Of a DNA stretch of 43,572 bases, positions 8,157-16,396 are shown piece by piece. The stretch spans positions 1-43,572 of the forward strand of contig NZ_JADEXU010000061.1 in the NCBI RefSeq assembly GCF_015206895.1, written 5' to 3'. The first letter of the stretch is position 1, and every line of letters begins with the position of its first letter. Under the pieces are notes generated by a model, which worked only from the letters and a program-made list of their open reading frames with translations, made no database searches and was not told the DNA's origin. Origin of the DNA: Nostoc sp. LEGE 12450 (GTDB lineage Bacteria > Cyanobacteriota > Cyanobacteriia > Cyanobacteriales > Nostocaceae). A program made the translations under genes and the position numbers.

Positions 8157-8759
8157 ATGAAACCAGGGTACATTTATTTAATTCATAGTGTAGGCACATA
8201 TAGATACAAAATAGGGCTAACTGTAGCACCACGGACACCAGAGGAAAGATTAAAAGAACTGAATAGCCGTCAAAGTCCCTACCCGTTGAAACTCATTCAT
8301 TATGTGTTTGTTACTGACGTTTACAAAGTAGAGAAAGAAATTCATCAAGCTTGTAAGTCATTTAATGTTTATAGGGAGTGGTTTGAATTTACAAAGAACG
8401 CATATTTGCAACAAGTTATTCAGTTAATGGAGCGTAGTAATGTAGCGCCAATACTAAATAATTATCAGGATTACGGTCAACATCATCAAAAACTAAATGT
8501 TTCTTTGCCTATAATTCCTAGAGATATTGAACGTGCAAGTCAAGAGAGAGAGGAAATCCCAAAATATTTAATATCCAGACGATATGAACCCCACAATCGT
8601 TTGAGACAAGGCATAGTCGGGGAGAAAAACAAGAAGAAGAAAATTAAGAAAAGGGAAGCTACTGTTTTAGGTAAAGTTTTCCATAATAATTTTTTATTTT
8701 TAGTAGCAATAGTCATTTGTATTATTTTATTTTTATATGTTGTGAGTAGATTGATTTAA
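8157..8759 (+). CDS. GIY-YIG / T5orf172-type protein with C-terminal membrane helix
   Basis: A 200-residue protein. Residues 3-90 match the GIY-YIG superfamily as in T5orf172/MUG113 proteins: GYIYLIHSVG, YKIGLT, ERLKELNSRQ, then EKEIHQACKSFNVYREWFEF, where the E of the last block is where the nuclease glutamate sits. A Lys-rich stretch (KNKKKKIKKRE, about 156-166) leads to one strong membrane helix (FLFLVAIVICIILFLYVV). A membrane-tethered GIY-YIG domain with its basic part towards the cytoplasm is unusual. Nuclease activity is not proven by sequence alone. Confidence 0.7.
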   Translation: MKPGYIYLIHSVGTYRYKIGLTVAPRTPEERLKELNSRQSPYPLKLIHYVFVTDVYKVEKEIHQACKSFNVYREWFEFTKNAYLQQVIQLMERSNVAPILNNYQDYGQHHQKLNVSLPIIPRDIERASQEREEIPKYLISRRYEPHNRLRQGIVGEKNKKKKIKKREATVLGKVFHNNFLFLVAIVICIILFLYVVSRLI

Positions 8760-8827
8760 AAGTGCGTGAATGGGATGATACAGAAGGGTTTGAAGTCCTT
8801 AAATTTTAGAAACTTCAATTGATACAG

Positions 8828-8948
8828 TTTTATTGGTGCAGAGTAGTACCAATGCTCTGCACCAACAAAAAAATTAACGCCCAAAATCTAGACAGACAAA
8901 GACTTTCAGCCAAAGCGTCCAATTTTCCCGTTTTGGCACGGTGATGCC
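8828..8948 (+). repeat. Dispersed hairpin repeat, copy A
   Basis: Starts with a hairpin (TTGGTGCAGAG 8833-8843 with CTCTGCACCAA 8855-8865, then A-rich), followed by a 75-base tail ending GGCACGGTGATGCC. The same unit, about 90% alike, lies at 18172-18293. The hairpin may serve as a terminator for the gene ending at 8759. The rest of 8760-9066 has no gene. Confidence 0.65.
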
Positions 8949-9066
8949 CATCTCGGCTCAATACCAATTAGACAGCTAGGGGATAAATTCTGTTTCAAAG
9001 CAGCCCGTCAAGTTACTGTTCAATAGAATTGATCTGAACGTACAGAAAAATCAGAATCTACTGACC

Positions 9067-9435
9067 ATGAACATCAAAGATAAACTCATTTGTGCCTCCT
9101 ATATCCTCATTGCGTTGGCGGCATTACCAGCGACTTGGCTCAACAATCTTGCATTCATGACCCAGCCTAGTAATGCTTATTTCGCGGACTTTTTTCGTGC
9201 AGCCTACGTCAATGCTGCTGCTGCGTCTCTCACCAACGACTTGATTTTGGTTAGCTTGGCAACGTGTATATTTATGGCGATTGAGGGAAAACGTGTCGGT
9301 ATTCGATATTTCTGGTTGTATATTATTATGTCAGCCATTATTGCTGTTAGTGTTATGTTCCCACTATTTCTGCTCGCTAGACACATCAAGATCGCCAAAG
9401 AAATTTCTCTCCAGAGCGTTCCTAAAGCTGCTTAA
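9067..9435 (+). CDS. DUF2834 family membrane protein
   Basis: A 122-residue protein with three or four membrane helices (about residues 8-27, 52-72, 80-105). The stretch NAAAASLTNDLILVSLATCIFM and the following GIRYFW are typical of DUF2834 proteins, which are small cyanobacterial and plant membrane proteins of unknown role. It is a single gene. Confidence 0.7.
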   Translation: MNIKDKLICASYILIALAALPATWLNNLAFMTQPSNAYFADFFRAAYVNAAAASLTNDLILVSLATCIFMAIEGKRVGIRYFWLYIIMSAIIAVSVMFPLFLLARHIKIAKEISLQSVPKAA

Positions 9436-9449
9436 AGAGTAGTTATTGA

Positions 9450-9880
9450 TTAACCCTCTTTTATCACTTCTGCCAGAGAATAATCTATAATCCTTACATA
9501 ATAAGACTTTTGCGATTCTTGTTCCTGTACAATTACTTCCTGTTCCTCAGTATCTATTGTGGTAATAAATCCCACATCGCCATTAAAAACTTCCCGTTGG
9601 TAGTCGTTGGTGAGTTGGATAATGCGATCGCCTGTTCTAAAAATAGTTCCACCCCTGGTTAATTCAATTTTTTCAGGGCTAGGGGGATTAATCAATTGTT
9701 GCAATACATGATTGAGATTGCGTGTACCGACTAATCCCCGTGACATGGGGGAAAGCACTTGGACATCAGTAGCAGGGTTAAAACCAAGCCCTGGAATCAA
9801 ATCTGTAATCAACTCGCTAATTGCTTGTACCCCATGTTCTGGCTCAAACCCGCCACCATGCCACAGACAATCAGATTGGG
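9450..9880 (-). pseudogene. Fragment of a RecD2-like helicase gene
   Basis: The minus-strand frame encodes part of the C-terminal helicase domain of RecD-type exonuclease/helicases: FEPEHGVQAISELITDLIPG, then VGTRNLNHVLQQLINPP and the FRTGDRIIQLTNDYQREVFNGD block. Neither the Walker A half nor the final motif with the SQG residues is present. The open frame extends upstream of the first ATG (9812) to about 9880, so the piece was cut at both ends. It is a remnant, not a working gene. Confidence 0.75.
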
Positions 9881-9893
9881 GTGTTACACGATT

Positions 9894-9963
9894 CGAGATA
9901 TCTAGACTTATAGGTATCTTGATATCCAGGCATCTTTTTACTTTGATATCTAAATATTTAGAC
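9894..9963. promoter_or_regulatory. GATATC repeats upstream of parA (parS/operator candidate)
   Basis: GATATC occurs at 9897, 9921 and 9945, exactly 24 bases apart, in the contexts AGATATCTAGA, TTGATATCCAGG and TTGATATCTAAA. Regular spacing of two helical turns beside a parA gene fits a partition site or ParB-type operator. Related TTGATATCA repeats occur at 14278-14310. Confidence 0.55.
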
Positions 9964-10015
9964 AGTTAGAGTTAATATCTGTATGCTCTGCTATATCGAA
10001 TTGGGGGTTTAACCC

Positions 10016-10780
10016 ATGCGAACCTGCTCATCCATCTCCCTCTCCGGTGGACAGGGGAAAACAACCACGATCTTCTTTACCTCACTGCTATTAGCACGAC
10101 TTGGCTTACGAGTGTTGACTATCGACGCAGATCCACAAGCAAATCTGACTTTTTATTTAAATCACGAGGTAGACCCAAACCAGCCCAGCTTATTTGAAGT
10201 GCTAACAGGGCAAGTGACAACAGAAGATGGTATTTACCCTACCACCCATGAAAATCTATTTCTTATCCCAGCGGATAGGGGACTGTTTAAGGTTTCAGAT
10301 TTCCTCAGTAGCAGTGGTACGGGAGCATTTATCCTCAAACTACGCCTCAAATCTGTAGCCAATATCTTTGATTATGTCCTGATTGACGTACAACCATCGC
10401 GCTCCCAACTATGCTTAACGGCAGTGGGAACGTCTGATTATGTCATCATCCCCGTTGAAGCCAACGTTAAGGGAACCAACAGCTTAATTGATACCCTGAG
10501 CTTCTTAACAGAACAAGCCAACTTAATGGCATTTACAGGGAGAGTATTAGGGATAGTTCCTTTTCGAGATCGCTGGGTAGGAAATACCCAAACCTTAGAA
10601 GGCAGGCAAAATATTGAAGCGATGCGAGAGTTTGCTCCCGATATCCCAATTTTGCCGAGCATCCGCGAGTCGGAGAAGTTTAAGAGTGCAATCCGACAAG
10701 GCAAGTTGTTGTCAGACCTGGGGCAATCCGACCTGCAATATCCATTTGAGCAAATTATTGAGGCGTTAACTCATGAGTGA
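10016..10780 (+). CDS. parA: ParA-family partition ATPase
   Basis: A 254-residue ParA/MinD-type ATPase. The Walker A loop SGGQGKTTT lies at residues 10-18; the usual leading lysine of the deviant KGG motif is replaced by serine. The switch region DADPQANLT (about 38-46) and Walker B-like FDYVLIDVQPS follow. There is no N-terminal DNA-binding extension, so it is of the small type Ib kind. It overlaps the next gene by 8 bases. ParA would move plasmid copies on the nucleoid with its partner. Confidence 0.88.
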   Translation: MRTCSSISLSGGQGKTTTIFFTSLLLARLGLRVLTIDADPQANLTFYLNHEVDPNQPSLFEVLTGQVTTEDGIYPTTHENLFLIPADRGLFKVSDFLSSSGTGAFILKLRLKSVANIFDYVLIDVQPSRSQLCLTAVGTSDYVIIPVEANVKGTNSLIDTLSFLTEQANLMAFTGRVLGIVPFRDRWVGNTQTLEGRQNIEAMREFAPDIPILPSIRESEKFKSAIRQGKLLSDLGQSDLQYPFEQIIEALTHE

Positions 10781-11171
10781 TGCACTAGAGCGATTGAAGC
10801 AGCGGAATCGTCCGAATGTCAAAAGTCGAGATACTTCCCTGGCTTCTGGAAGTCCAGATACCTCGACATCTAGAAACCAAGAACATCAGATACCTGAAAA
10901 TGACGAAAATCAGGCTACTATATCCAAACAGCCGTTGCAAACAAAGCAGAGTACGCTGCGGTTGGAGCAGGGAATAAGCTCACGCCTACAAGAGGTGTGT
11001 CGGGAGAACGGCATTTGTCGAGAGGTTCTGATTGAAGCCATGTTTGAGTATTGTGAGGCAAATCCAGAATTTCTTAGTGCAGTGTTATCTGAAGCGATAA
11101 CGAAGAATGAGTACAGGCAACAAGTAGCAAATATGCGACGGGCGAAGTCGATGATGCAAAAGTTCTCTTAG
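10773..11171 (+). CDS. Small ParB-like partner of ParA
   Basis: A 132-residue protein overlapping parA by 8 bases. Residues 1-62 are polar and disordered (LKQRNRPNVKSRDTSLAS) and may hold the ParA-stimulating arginine finger. Residues 63-132 (STLRLEQGISSRLQEVCRENGICREVLIEAMFEY) look like a ribbon-helix-helix domain. This is the common layout of type Ib ParB/ParG-like proteins. The gene itself holds repeats resembling GATACC/GACATC, similar to the upstream sites. Confidence 0.65.
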   Translation: MSDALERLKQRNRPNVKSRDTSLASGSPDTSTSRNQEHQIPENDENQATISKQPLQTKQSTLRLEQGISSRLQEVCRENGICREVLIEAMFEYCEANPEFLSAVLSEAITKNEYRQQVANMRRAKSMMQKFS

Positions 11172-11250
11172 CGCATTCTTATGAATTGCCATCTTCCTTG
11201 AGTAGCAATCGATGCTGTTGGCATTAGCTTGATTTGTAATTTGTAATTTA

Positions 11251-11745
11251 ATGGATATCAACCAACAAAAAGAACAATTTAGCATCACCTATATCAGAGC
11301 CATCGCTGCCGTTGCAGGTTATTCTTTATATAGACCAGAAGTCGATAACGACAGCGTAGACTTAGGCATAGTTAGCAGGGGCGGTACAGGTAAAATCCTT
11401 TCCCCAAGACTAGAACTACAAATAAAATGTACATCCAGAGATATTCTGGATGAAAACTATATTAAATATCCCCTCAATCTCAAAAACTATAATGATTTAA
11501 AAATCAATGCCCTTGTCCCTCGGATTTTAGTTGTCGTTTTAGTTCCAGAAAAAATAACAGACTGGATAAAACAAACCGAAGATGAACTTTGTATTAGACA
11601 TTGTGCTTACTGGGTATCCTTGCGAGAAATGCCAGACACCGAAAATACAACCAATGTTACTATTGAAATACCCCGTAGTAATCAGTTGACATCAGATGCA
11701 CTCAAAGCCATCATTCAACGCATTAGTTTTGGAGATTTGCCATGA
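11251..11745 (+). CDS. DUF4365 domain protein, nuclease-fold candidate
   Basis: A 164-residue protein fitting DUF4365 along its length: EQFSITYIRAIAAVAGY, DNDSVDLGIV, PRLELQIKCTSR, YPLNLKNYNDLK, VPRILVVVLVPE and CAYWVSLR. The acidic SVDLGI followed by LELQIK resembles the PD-(D/E)xK/QxK core of Mrr-like endonucleases; that is inference. Its stop overlaps the ATG of the next gene (ATGA), so the two are a unit. No ribosome site is clear before its own ATG. Confidence 0.75.
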   Translation: MDINQQKEQFSITYIRAIAAVAGYSLYRPEVDNDSVDLGIVSRGGTGKILSPRLELQIKCTSRDILDENYIKYPLNLKNYNDLKINALVPRILVVVLVPEKITDWIKQTEDELCIRHCAYWVSLREMPDTENTTNVTIEIPRSNQLTSDALKAIIQRISFGDLP

Positions 11746-12284
11746 AAGTTACTATCAAAGATAGTCAAATACTCAAAACTGTTAACCCTGATGTGATTCA
11801 GGCACACTTGCAAGCAACAGGCTGGCATGAAACAGGGCGTATATATAATGATGCCGGGGCAATTTGGCGACTGAAAAAATCTGCTGCTGATGAATATGAA
11901 ATTTTGCTACCTCTCCAACATAGTTTAGGAGATTATGCTGAAAGAATCAGCGATATATTAAAAACATTAGAGACAGTAGAAAATCGTGACCAAGTTGATA
12001 TATTAAGCGAATTTATTACCAATTATCCCAACTTCACCATGCAAGGTGTAGTCATGCAAATTGCCACTCCATCAATTGATAAACTGAGTGGAGAAATTAC
12101 TTTACTAGGTGAAGTTTTTGAGAAATTACGAGAAATCAAAACCGAACTAGCAGACCATGATTATATCTTAGCCATTAAAGCTTATCAGGAACGTTTACCA
12201 ATTCGCTGCACAGGTGATTTAGTAAAAGTTGATAATAATTTTCTACTCGAAAATCCCCACAATTTGCTTCTTAATAATATCTAA
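11742..12284 (+). CDS. Unknown partner of the DUF4365 protein
   Basis: A 180-residue protein coupled to the DUF4365 gene by a four-base overlap, with a GGAG site seven bases before the ATG. Residues 1-75 look beta-rich (WHETGRIYNDAGAIWRLKK, YEILLPLQHSLGDYAERISDIL) and the C-terminal half is mixed. I see no catalytic motif. The fixed coupling suggests a partner protein, for example an immunity, antitoxin or second subunit role. Confidence 0.6.
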   Translation: MKVTIKDSQILKTVNPDVIQAHLQATGWHETGRIYNDAGAIWRLKKSAADEYEILLPLQHSLGDYAERISDILKTLETVENRDQVDILSEFITNYPNFTMQGVVMQIATPSIDKLSGEITLLGEVFEKLREIKTELADHDYILAIKAYQERLPIRCTGDLVKVDNNFLLENPHNLLLNNI

Positions 12285-12314
12285 CTCCGGCGGCTCAAGA
12301 TTTTTAGGTTTTTT

Positions 12315-13307
12315 CTAGATAAGCTCTGATATTGAATCACTCATCTGCTTTTGCAAACGCTGGCGGTTATCATCATATTTCAATACCGTCTGCACTTGGG
12401 CGTGTCTACTGAAACGCTGAGTAGCACGGTAGTTGCCATTATTGAGATCCAATACTGTGGTAATCGCACTGTGGCGAACACGATGCGGTGACATCTTCTT
12501 AGTAATTCCGGCTTGCTTGCATAGCCCATCCACCAGTCGCCTGATTGCCTCCCCGGTTAATCTTGCTCCATTCTTGTGGTATGCCAGCACTGTAAAAAGC
12601 GGTTCATTGCTACGTTTCTTCTTACTGGCTTTTATCCAACTGGCGATTGCGTCGGTAGTTTTCTCCGATAAATCAAGAACTTCCTTCTGGCTACCCTTGC
12701 CTTTACCCAGGATAAAGAGAGTTTTTTCCTTGGCGTTGAAGTCATGCACATTTAGATTGACTATCTCCTGACGACGCAAGCCATTATCCCAAAGTAACCG
12801 CATAATGGCATAATCGCGCTTGCCCTTAAGGGTACTGCGGTCAACCAACGCTATAACTAAAGCATAGTCCTCGGCTGGAATGCCCATTGTGTCCCGGTAG
12901 GTTTCGACCTTCTCACCTTTGACATCATCCAGGGAGAAATTGCAGACTCCCAGCCGTCGCCCCATCTCAACCATTGACTTGATAGCACTCAAGCGACGAT
13001 TCACCGTAGCTTCAGCCAGCTTTTTCTTAATCAGGTGCGCCTTGTACTTGAGAACCACAGCGACAGCATGACGTTGTTCCAGGTGAAGAAACTCTAGAAC
13101 TAAGTCGCGGCTGGGTTCTTTCTTGGCAACGAACAAGAAAAAATCTTTCAAGTCTTTCTGGTATTCGCGCTTGGTGTTGGGCGATCGCTTATCACCAATC
13201 AACTGCTGGATAACATCGGGGTCATTCTCTAAAGAAAAGTCCTCCCCGATCGCTAACGCCAGTGAGTTTTCTAGAACGCTAAGATTTTCCGGGTGAATGG
13301 GGTTCAT
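12315..13307 (-). CDS. Tyrosine recombinase (XerC/D-like), intact
   Basis: A 330-residue site-specific recombinase with all catalytic residues visible: R178 (NGLRRQE), K202/K204 (GKGKG), H275 and R278 (SPHRVRHS), H302 (SRHAQ) and the nucleophile Y311 (LKYDDNR). The N-terminal core-binding domain (about 1-140) is present. It may resolve plasmid multimers or move cassettes. Two broken relatives lie at 14331-14522 and 18294-19040. The gene at 13431-13892 lies just upstream on the same strand. Confidence 0.9.
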   Translation of the reverse strand: MNPIHPENLSVLENSLALAIGEDFSLENDPDVIQQLIGDKRSPNTKREYQKDLKDFFLFVAKKEPSRDLVLEFLHLEQRHAVAVVLKYKAHLIKKKLAEATVNRRLSAIKSMVEMGRRLGVCNFSLDDVKGEKVETYRDTMGIPAEDYALVIALVDRSTLKGKRDYAIMRLLWDNGLRRQEIVNLNVHDFNAKEKTLFILGKGKGSQKEVLDLSEKTTDAIASWIKASKKKRSNEPLFTVLAYHKNGARLTGEAIRRLVDGLCKQAGITKKMSPHRVRHSAITTVLDLNNGNYRATQRFSRHAQVQTVLKYDDNRQRLQKQMSDSISELI

Positions 13308-13430
13308 GGGTTTAAGCAGAGGAGAGAAGATGTTTAATTTTTATTCATCAGCCAGGGCTATGGGTTGTTAATTGTAACGACCTGCAACCAAGGCATTTTC
13401 AAACCAGGATTAGAGAGCAACTAGAAATTT

Positions 13431-13892
13431 CTAAATAATCTTAAAATCTTTCCATCCCCAGGCAAGTCCATTCTTACTAATCAAGAATTCTTTTCCGATT
13501 TGCTCTCGAATTTTGTGGCAAGAAGCTTTTAACTGTTGATAGTCATCAGGGTGAATATCCATTGAGCTTCTAGCGCGGGTGAGCAATTGACGCTGATTTT
13601 CTTGCCACTCCCAAGGTTGATACCACCATGAAGGGTAAAAATCTGCCTGTGGAGTAATCACCGCATAATCGCGTCCTTTCTGGATATCCTCTAGATCCCA
13701 TGCTGGAAGATAAGCAAGTAAATCAGTTTCTACCCACCATTGTTCAATGATTGCTGTTCCATCGTCGTCTCGTGTACCGATACGCTTTCTTGCCTGAATT
13801 TTGATTCTGGCGTTGGCAGTAATCGCTGCATATTCTTCTGGTTTAGTCGCATGAGGGTTGATTTGAATTAATTTTGTCTTGCTGTTCGTCAT
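13431..13892 (-). CDS. Hypothetical protein, inverted duplicate copy 1
   Basis: A 153-residue protein of unknown function, rich in Trp (DFYPSWWYQPWEWQENQRQL). Its twin at 17356-17799 lies in inverted orientation with the same order relative to a recombinase gene. The last 300 bases are almost identical between copies, while the first 130 or so differ clearly. That pattern suggests recent gene conversion or recombination. Similarity extends about 35 bases past the stop codon. Confidence 0.7.
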   Translation of the reverse strand: MTNSKTKLIQINPHATKPEEYAAITANARIKIQARKRIGTRDDDGTAIIEQWWVETDLLAYLPAWDLEDIQKGRDYAVITPQADFYPSWWYQPWEWQENQRQLLTRARSSMDIHPDDYQQLKASCHKIREQIGKEFLISKNGLAWGWKDFKII

Positions 13893-14267
13893 CTTGGATT
13901 TCAGAATAAATATTCATCGTGATTCTTAATCGCTTCTCTTTCCATTTCCCTGTTCCTCTACGCTCCTGCACAAGAAGCCCCTCTGCTCTCCTGCTGACCA
14001 TCTTAGCCGCTCCGGGGTATTTATTACTCTAAGTGGTGCGAAAAGTCATATTGTCGCACTATCTTGCAACAAGGGGAGAGTGGGACAGGGGGAAGTTCTT
14101 GTCAGTTTATTGACAATTCCAGAGGGTGATGAAGAGAAATTAAATTAGATGAAAGTGTAAGGGCTGACGATTTGACTAAGTAATAATGCTGTATGAGTCT
14201 GGAGATTGTTGTTTTACCCTAAGCGAAATCAGGAGAGTCCCGATCGCTGTGGTTACGCCATCGCTCT
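13893..14267. other. Gene-free stretch between copy 1 and the recombinase remnant
   Basis: No coding signal on either strand. C-rich tracts at about 13935-14010 on the plus strand are the only oddity. Confidence 0.4.
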
Positions 14268-14277
14268 TTGTGGGGCA

Positions 14278-14310
14278 TTGATATCAGAATTGATATCAAT
14301 TTTGATATCA
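14278..14310. repeat. Three TTGATATCA direct repeats
   Basis: TTGATATCA occurs at 14278, 14290 and 14302, with an exact 12-base period. Each holds the palindrome TGATATCA. The motif resembles the TTGATATC sites upstream of parA, so it may be a second binding site for the same protein. It ends 21 bases before a recombinase remnant. Confidence 0.65.
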
Positions 14311-14330
14311 TTCCTTCCCGGATAAGGAAA

Positions 14331-14522
14331 ATGTCAACGCACAGGGTAAGGCTAAAGGCGATTACGGCGGCACTTGATGCGACGGATGGGAATATCAGAA
14401 AGGTGCAGAAATTGAGCCGTCATGCTGACCCGCGAACGCTGATGATTTATGATGACAATCGGAATAAAGATTTGTGGTCAATGTCGGAGTTATTAACGGG
14501 TATGCTCAATAAGGATAAATAA
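14331..14522 (+). pseudogene. C-terminal fragment of a tyrosine recombinase
   Basis: From the ATG-like Met codon at 14331 the frame matches the last 63 codons of the recombinase at 18294-19040 at both DNA and protein level, including SRHADPRTLMIYDDNRNKD. Similarity stops sharply at 14331. Only H...R, H and Y of the active site remain, and the histidine after the HxxR motif is changed to Leu. It cannot be active alone. Confidence 0.85.
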
Positions 14523-14641
14523 AAATTCATAATATTATTGAATAACTGGTAATTAAATCTGTTTGATAAGATATTTTTACGGAACTTCTCAAGTTACCTA
14601 TAAAACGAAACTCAGTCTAGATAATTCTCAAGGTTAGTAGG

Positions 14642-14917
14642 ATGAAATCAGATGCATTAGAGCTATGTCATCAAGAGTTTAAAAATAATTCCGTGAGGTT
14701 TTTGTCAGCAATCGCAATTGAGCCTGGATATTTTCAAAGCTTTGAAGAGATAGTACAGGCTGTCTCGCTTGAAAGCGCTATCCCATACAAAGATTTAGCA
14801 TCTTATGAAAAGGACTTTCTTCGTGGCTGGGATGAGGTTTATGAAAAGGCTTGTGCTGAGGCTGACCGACGAAAAAGCGGGGAAAGTCCTAACTTGAACT
14901 GGTTTGAGCAGCAGTAG
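14642..14917 (+). CDS. Hypothetical protein
   Basis: A 91-residue acidic, helical protein (MKSDALELCHQEFKNNSVRF... ending NLNWFEQQ). No motif, signal or membrane segment is seen. It is the first of five small plus-strand genes (14642-17093) lying between the inverted duplicates, a typical place for passenger genes. Confidence 0.5.
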   Translation: MKSDALELCHQEFKNNSVRFLSAIAIEPGYFQSFEEIVQAVSLESAIPYKDLASYEKDFLRGWDEVYEKACAEADRRKSGESPNLNWFEQQ

Positions 14918-15001
14918 GTGTTTAAAAAATGCAACGCCAGAGCGATAAACTTGGATACTTTGCTCTTTGTGATTTACAGCTATATTGACTAAGATGCGAG
15001 T

Positions 15002-15409
15002 ATGCGTCATCAAATATTACCCGAAACTGAGTTTTTGCTCATGCAAATAGCAGAAAAACACTATCCACGCACACATTTTAAAGTAATTTCCAGATTTGAA
15101 TTTGAAGTAGATAATTGGATAGAAATTGATTTTTTGGCATATCTTAGTGAGTCTGCGTTCGATAGACCGTATAGCGATCCATTTCACAAATATTATCGAA
15201 GAGATAGGTTTGATTTCAATGTAGCTTTTTCGCTCAAAGATAGTCGTTTATTTGTGTCTGGTAATTGGCGCGAAGTAATTCTTACTTTGCAATATAGTTT
15301 ATCTGACTGCTCGTGGTGGGATGAAGGGGAAATAATACCGCGTCCTTATCCTCATGGAGATAAGCTTGAGGCGATCGCCAAAGAAATATATTCTTTGTTA
15401 ATAAAGTGA
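15002..15409 (+). CDS. Hypothetical protein
   Basis: A 135-residue protein rich in aromatic and charged residues (FEVDNWIEIDFLAYLSESAFDRPYSD). No family is recognised. Its final codons (from 15374) are part of a 55-bp tandem duplication, so the gene end and its downstream sequence were copied once. Confidence 0.5.
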   Translation: MRHQILPETEFLLMQIAEKHYPRTHFKVISRFEFEVDNWIEIDFLAYLSESAFDRPYSDPFHKYYRRDRFDFNVAFSLKDSRLFVSGNWREVILTLQYSLSDCSWWDEGEIIPRPYPHGDKLEAIAKEIYSLLIK

Positions 15410-15483
15410 GGAATATATAAATCAATCAATCGCCAAAGAAATATATTCTTTGTTAATAAAGTGAGGAATATATAAATCAATCA
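15374..15483. repeat. 55-bp tandem duplication, two copies
   Basis: The unit starting ATCGCCAAAGAAATATATTC occurs at 15374-15428 and again at 15429-15483 with no difference that I can see. It spans the last codons and stop of the preceding gene. Identity of the copies points to a recent slip or replication event. Confidence 0.9.
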
Positions 15484-15505
15484 CTGGTATTTAACTAGCA
15501 GACCA

Positions 15506-15658
15506 ATGGAATTTCTCAATTCCGGCTTCAGAGTTACATGGAATAAGGTCTGCGAGTCGGATCATTTTTATGTTGAAACCCAACCTAATGGCTGGTATAC
15601 ACTAAACTTACAGGCTTTTGATGATTATGTCGTGAAGTCAGAGGAGATTGAAAAATGA
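15506..15658 (+). CDS. Small hypothetical protein, coupled to the next gene
   Basis: A 50-residue ORF starting MEFLNSGFRVTWNKVCESDH and ending SEEIEK. Its TGA overlaps the ATG of the next gene (ATGA), which argues that it is real. No family is recognised. Confidence 0.55.
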   Translation: MEFLNSGFRVTWNKVCESDHFYVETQPNGWYTLNLQAFDDYVVKSEEIEK

Positions 15659-15930
15659 CATCCCAAATAACTGATCTAATAATCGCTTATAAAACAGAAA
15701 TTTCTTCCCCAGAAAGAGATGACATCCACTTAATAGAAGCACGAGTTTGGGAATTAGATCAAAATATAGAATTAGCCAATGAAGATATTTTTGATGCTGT
15801 GTGTCATGAATATCACCTAAATACTGAGTTGATAGAAAAAGAACTAAATTGTAAATGTCCTTTTGCATTAACTGGCTTTTTAAGGGAGTTAGAACCGACA
15901 GAAATTTATGATTATTCAACACTTGATTAA
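15655..15930 (+). CDS. Small acidic hypothetical protein
   Basis: A 91-residue acidic protein (ERDDIHLIEARVWELDQNIELANEDIFDAVC), mostly helical by eye. It is translationally coupled to the 50-residue gene before it. The next gene begins 53 bases later with a good ribosome site, so the three may be one operon. No function can be given. Confidence 0.55.
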   Translation: MTSQITDLIIAYKTEISSPERDDIHLIEARVWELDQNIELANEDIFDAVCHEYHLNTELIEKELNCKCPFALTGFLRELEPTEIYDYSTLD

Positions 15931-15982
15931 TTAATCTATTACCTCACAGTTCGCAAAGTGAAAGCACTATTGGAGAATAAAT

Positions 15983-16396
15983 ATGCTTGTCCTGAATAAT
16001 GATTTTATTGACCAGCTACGTGAAGAATTAAATGTTTGGGATAATTCTCCAACGGAGTGTGATGGGCATAGCAAAGTTCTCTCTACTATTTTATTTAATA
16101 AGGGTATTGAACATATAATTTGCTGCGGTTCATTCCAATGGATTGGGCATGGTCAAGTGTCACCGCATTATTGGATTGAGTTGCCGAGTGGGAACCTAAC
16201 AATTGATTATCGAGCCAGAATGTGGTGTCGTGTTATGAAAAATCCACAATTAGTTGATGTAGAAGTTCCGCACAGTATATTTAATCCTGCATATTGGAAT
16301 CAGGTTGAATATACCAAGATACAAAAACTTATTCCAGAAGAATTCGGTGTACCTCTAGAAGACTGGTTGTTTAAAATCTTAACTGTATCTATTTAA
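15983..16396 (+). CDS. Hypothetical protein, possible papain/transglutaminase-like fold
   Basis: A 137-residue protein with GGAG seven bases before the ATG. It has a Cys in TECDGHSKVLSTIL, a His in SPHYWIELPSG and an Asp in LTIDYRARMW. That Cys...His...Asp order is the one seen in transglutaminase/NlpC-like folds, and HYW-E-L with a following D is typical of such sites. This is a pattern by eye, not a proven family. Confidence 0.55.
   Translation: MLVLNNDFIDQLREELNVWDNSPTECDGHSKVLSTILFNKGIEHIICCGSFQWIGHGQVSPHYWIELPSGNLTIDYRARMWCRVMKNPQLVDVEVPHSIFNPAYWNQVEYTKIQKLIPEEFGVPLEDWLFKILTVSI

Noticed and set aside
12433..12771. 112-codon plus-strand frame
   Set aside because: It is antisense to the intact recombinase, whose catalytic motifs fix the coding strand.
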